A stretch of DNA of 6,548 bases from Phycisphaerales bacterium (GTDB taxonomy: Bacteria; Planctomycetota; Phycisphaerae; Phycisphaerales; UBA1924). Positions 5,375 through 6,548 of the stretch are shown in pieces. Location: assembly GCA_016764015.1 (NCBI GenBank), contig JAESSR010000104.1:1-6548 (forward strand), read 5' to 3'. A program made the position numbers and the translations under genes. Each line of letters begins with the position of its first letter. Positions within the stretch are counted from its first letter, which is position 1. The notes beneath the pieces were generated by a model, which worked only from the letters and a program-made list of their open reading frames with translations, made no database searches and was not told the origin of the DNA.

Positions 5375-6548
5375 ATGCCTTCTCGCTGCGACCAATTAAA
5401 TCTTGACGATGCATTTGTGCAAGCTGTAGAGCGTAAGTGTGGGCTCGAAATATTAGCCGATTCGCACTCGCGAGGGCTCTACTCGACGGATGCTTCAATC
5501 TATCAGGTCAGCCCGCTGGGTGTGGTTCTTCCAGAACGAATCGAGCAGGTTGGAGAGTTGCTCAAGCTTTGTTCACAGTATGGTATCCCTGTGCTTCCTC
5601 GTGGTGGGGGCACCAGTTTGGCAGGGCAATGTGTCAATCAGGCTCTGGTGATCGATGTTTCAAAAGGATGCTGCTCGCTACTCAATGTTGTGCACCAAGA
5701 TCGCGTGTGTAGTGTCGAGCCTGGGATAACTATTGATGATCTCAATGATGAGATACGCAAGTTCGGGCTATTCTTCGCGCCAGATCCATCTACAGCCCGA
5801 CAAGCGAATATCGGCGGGTGCATCGGCAACAACGCGGCGGGTGTCCATTCTGTGCTTTATGGAAGGACATCTGACAATGTCATAGCGATCGATGCGTGCC
5901 TTGCTGATGGAACGCAAGTTCGATTTGAAAAGGGTGCATCGGAGCATGATCCCATTGTTCGAGAAATCACCAACCGAGTGATTAAAGTTGTTCGCAAGAA
6001 CGCAGACTCCATCCGTCAAAGATTCCCCAAAACCATGCGCCGATCGAGTGGATACCAACTCGACGCGATACTCGACCAACTCGAAGCGTGTGAATGGAAC
6101 CCCGCGGGTGTCAATCTCGCACCCTTATTGTGTGGCTCAGAGGGCACACTCGCGATGACGGTTTCCGCGACGCTCAACCTTCATCCGGTACCTCAATGCA
6201 AAGGGCTCGCCGTACTCTCGTTCGATGAGCTCGACGAGGCCGTTGAAGTGGTGAGTGCAATATTGCAGCTCAATCCAGCGGGAATTGAACTGCTTGACGA
6301 TTTAATTATGGACCTTGCAAGGGGGAACGCACAGTGTGCGCCATATCTCGATCTTTTGCCAAACGCTAACGCGAGAGCGGTGCTCTATGTCGAGTTCTTT
6401 GGAGAGAACTCGGATTCAATCGGTGCATCATTTGAGAAACTCAAAGATGTTGTGCCGGGCATTCCGATTCGGGAATATTCAGATCAAGCGCATATGGAAA
6501 ACGCATGGAACCTACGCAAAGCCGGCGAGCCGTTGCTCCATGCAATCA
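5375..6548 (+). CDS. FAD-linked oxidase, N-terminal part (GlcD/Dld type, probably an FAD/Fe-S fusion); runs off the window
   Basis: The frame is open for 391 codons from ATG 5375 to the window edge. The FAD-binding PCMH-type domain starts near residue 45 (PLGVVLPERIEQV, 47-59) with the pyrophosphate-binding PRGGGTSLAGQ (75-85), DPST (137-140), and IGGCIGNNAAGVHSVLYG (146-163), which lacks the histidine used for covalent flavin in some relatives. RRSSGYQLD (222-230), GSEGTLA (254-260) and WNLRKAGEPLL (377-387) place it with glycolate/D-lactate dehydrogenase-like oxidases, whose C-terminal domain starts at about residue 265. The RRSSGYQLD and WNLRKAGEPLL motifs fit the ~950-1000-residue proteins that fuse this domain to a C-terminal Fe-S and CCG domain, but that part lies outside. 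The substrate is likely a 2-hydroxy acid. An in-frame GTG at 5363 is an alternative start; neither start has a good ribosome binding site. The strong terminator upstream implies its own promoter in 5304-5374, which I could not place. Confidence 0.9.
   Translation, partial: MPSRCDQLNLDDAFVQAVERKCGLEILADSHSRGLYSTDASIYQVSPLGVVLPERIEQVGELLKLCSQYGIPVLPRGGGTSLAGQCVNQALVIDVSKGCCSLLNVVHQDRVCSVEPGITIDDLNDEIRKFGLFFAPDPSTARQANIGGCIGNNAAGVHSVLYGRTSDNVIAIDACLADGTQVRFEKGASEHDPIVREITNRVIKVVRKNADSIRQRFPKTMRRSSGYQLDAILDQLEACEWNPAGVNLAPLLCGSEGTLAMTVSATLNLHPVPQCKGLAVLSFDELDEAVEVVSAILQLNPAGIELLDDLIMDLARGNAQCAPYLDLLPNANARAVLYVEFFGENSDSIGASFEKLKDVVPGIPIREYSDQAHMENAWNLRKAGEPLLHAI

Noticed and set aside
1..6548. tRNA, rRNA, CRISPR, transposase, phage or defence genes
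   Set aside because: I looked for their hallmarks on both strands (regular direct repeats, transposase motifs, tRNA-like arms) and saw none.

Overview
The window looks like ordinary chromosomal sequence from a planctomycete, most likely a marine or aquatic member of the Phycisphaerae. Three things suggest this. The gene at 4150-5214 encodes a large secreted protein with the N-terminal prepilin signal typical of the many planctomycete 'FTLIELLVVIAIIALLIG' proteins. A long palindromic repeat whose arms read GGGATGGGCTTCCAGCC sits between two genes, and I recall this kind of sequence being common in planctomycete genomes. The FAD-linked oxidase at the right edge resembles the long FAD/Fe-S fusion proteins found in this phylum. 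The placement is inference; there is no rRNA or other marker here.

Left part (1-2490, + strand): the last codons of an upstream frame, then a 317-residue cytoplasmic protein that looks like a beta-propeller and is not firmly recognised, then an AMP-forming acyl-CoA synthetase-like ligase. The propeller gene and the ligase are 10 bp apart and the ligase's ribosome binding site overlaps the propeller gene's stop codon, so they are very likely co-transcribed. Position 2501-2575 holds a 25-bp-arm inverted repeat with a smaller hairpin nested inside it.

Middle (2636-4149): a transaldolase of the short TalC/Fsa family on the + strand, starting with GTG and ending at a compact GAAA-loop terminator, faces a RidA-family deaminase gene on the - strand. 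The two are convergent, with stop codons about 45 bp apart. A 353-bp spacer without a convincing gene separates ridA from the divergent prepilin gene.

Right part (4150-6548, + strand): the prepilin-like protein, with a strong ribosome binding site and its own strong intrinsic terminator, stands as a single-gene unit. It is followed by the N-terminal 391 codons of an FAD-linked oxidase that runs off the window.

The genes do not form one pathway: they cover lipid or acyl activation, pentose-phosphate metabolism, enamine/imine detoxification, surface or pilus export, and 2-hydroxyacid-type oxidation. I see no transposase, CRISPR array, tRNA, defence system or phage gene. The items most worth following are the structured repeat at 2501-2575, the unassigned propeller/ligase pair, and the prepilin-like protein with its unusual codon choice and altered C-terminal motif.
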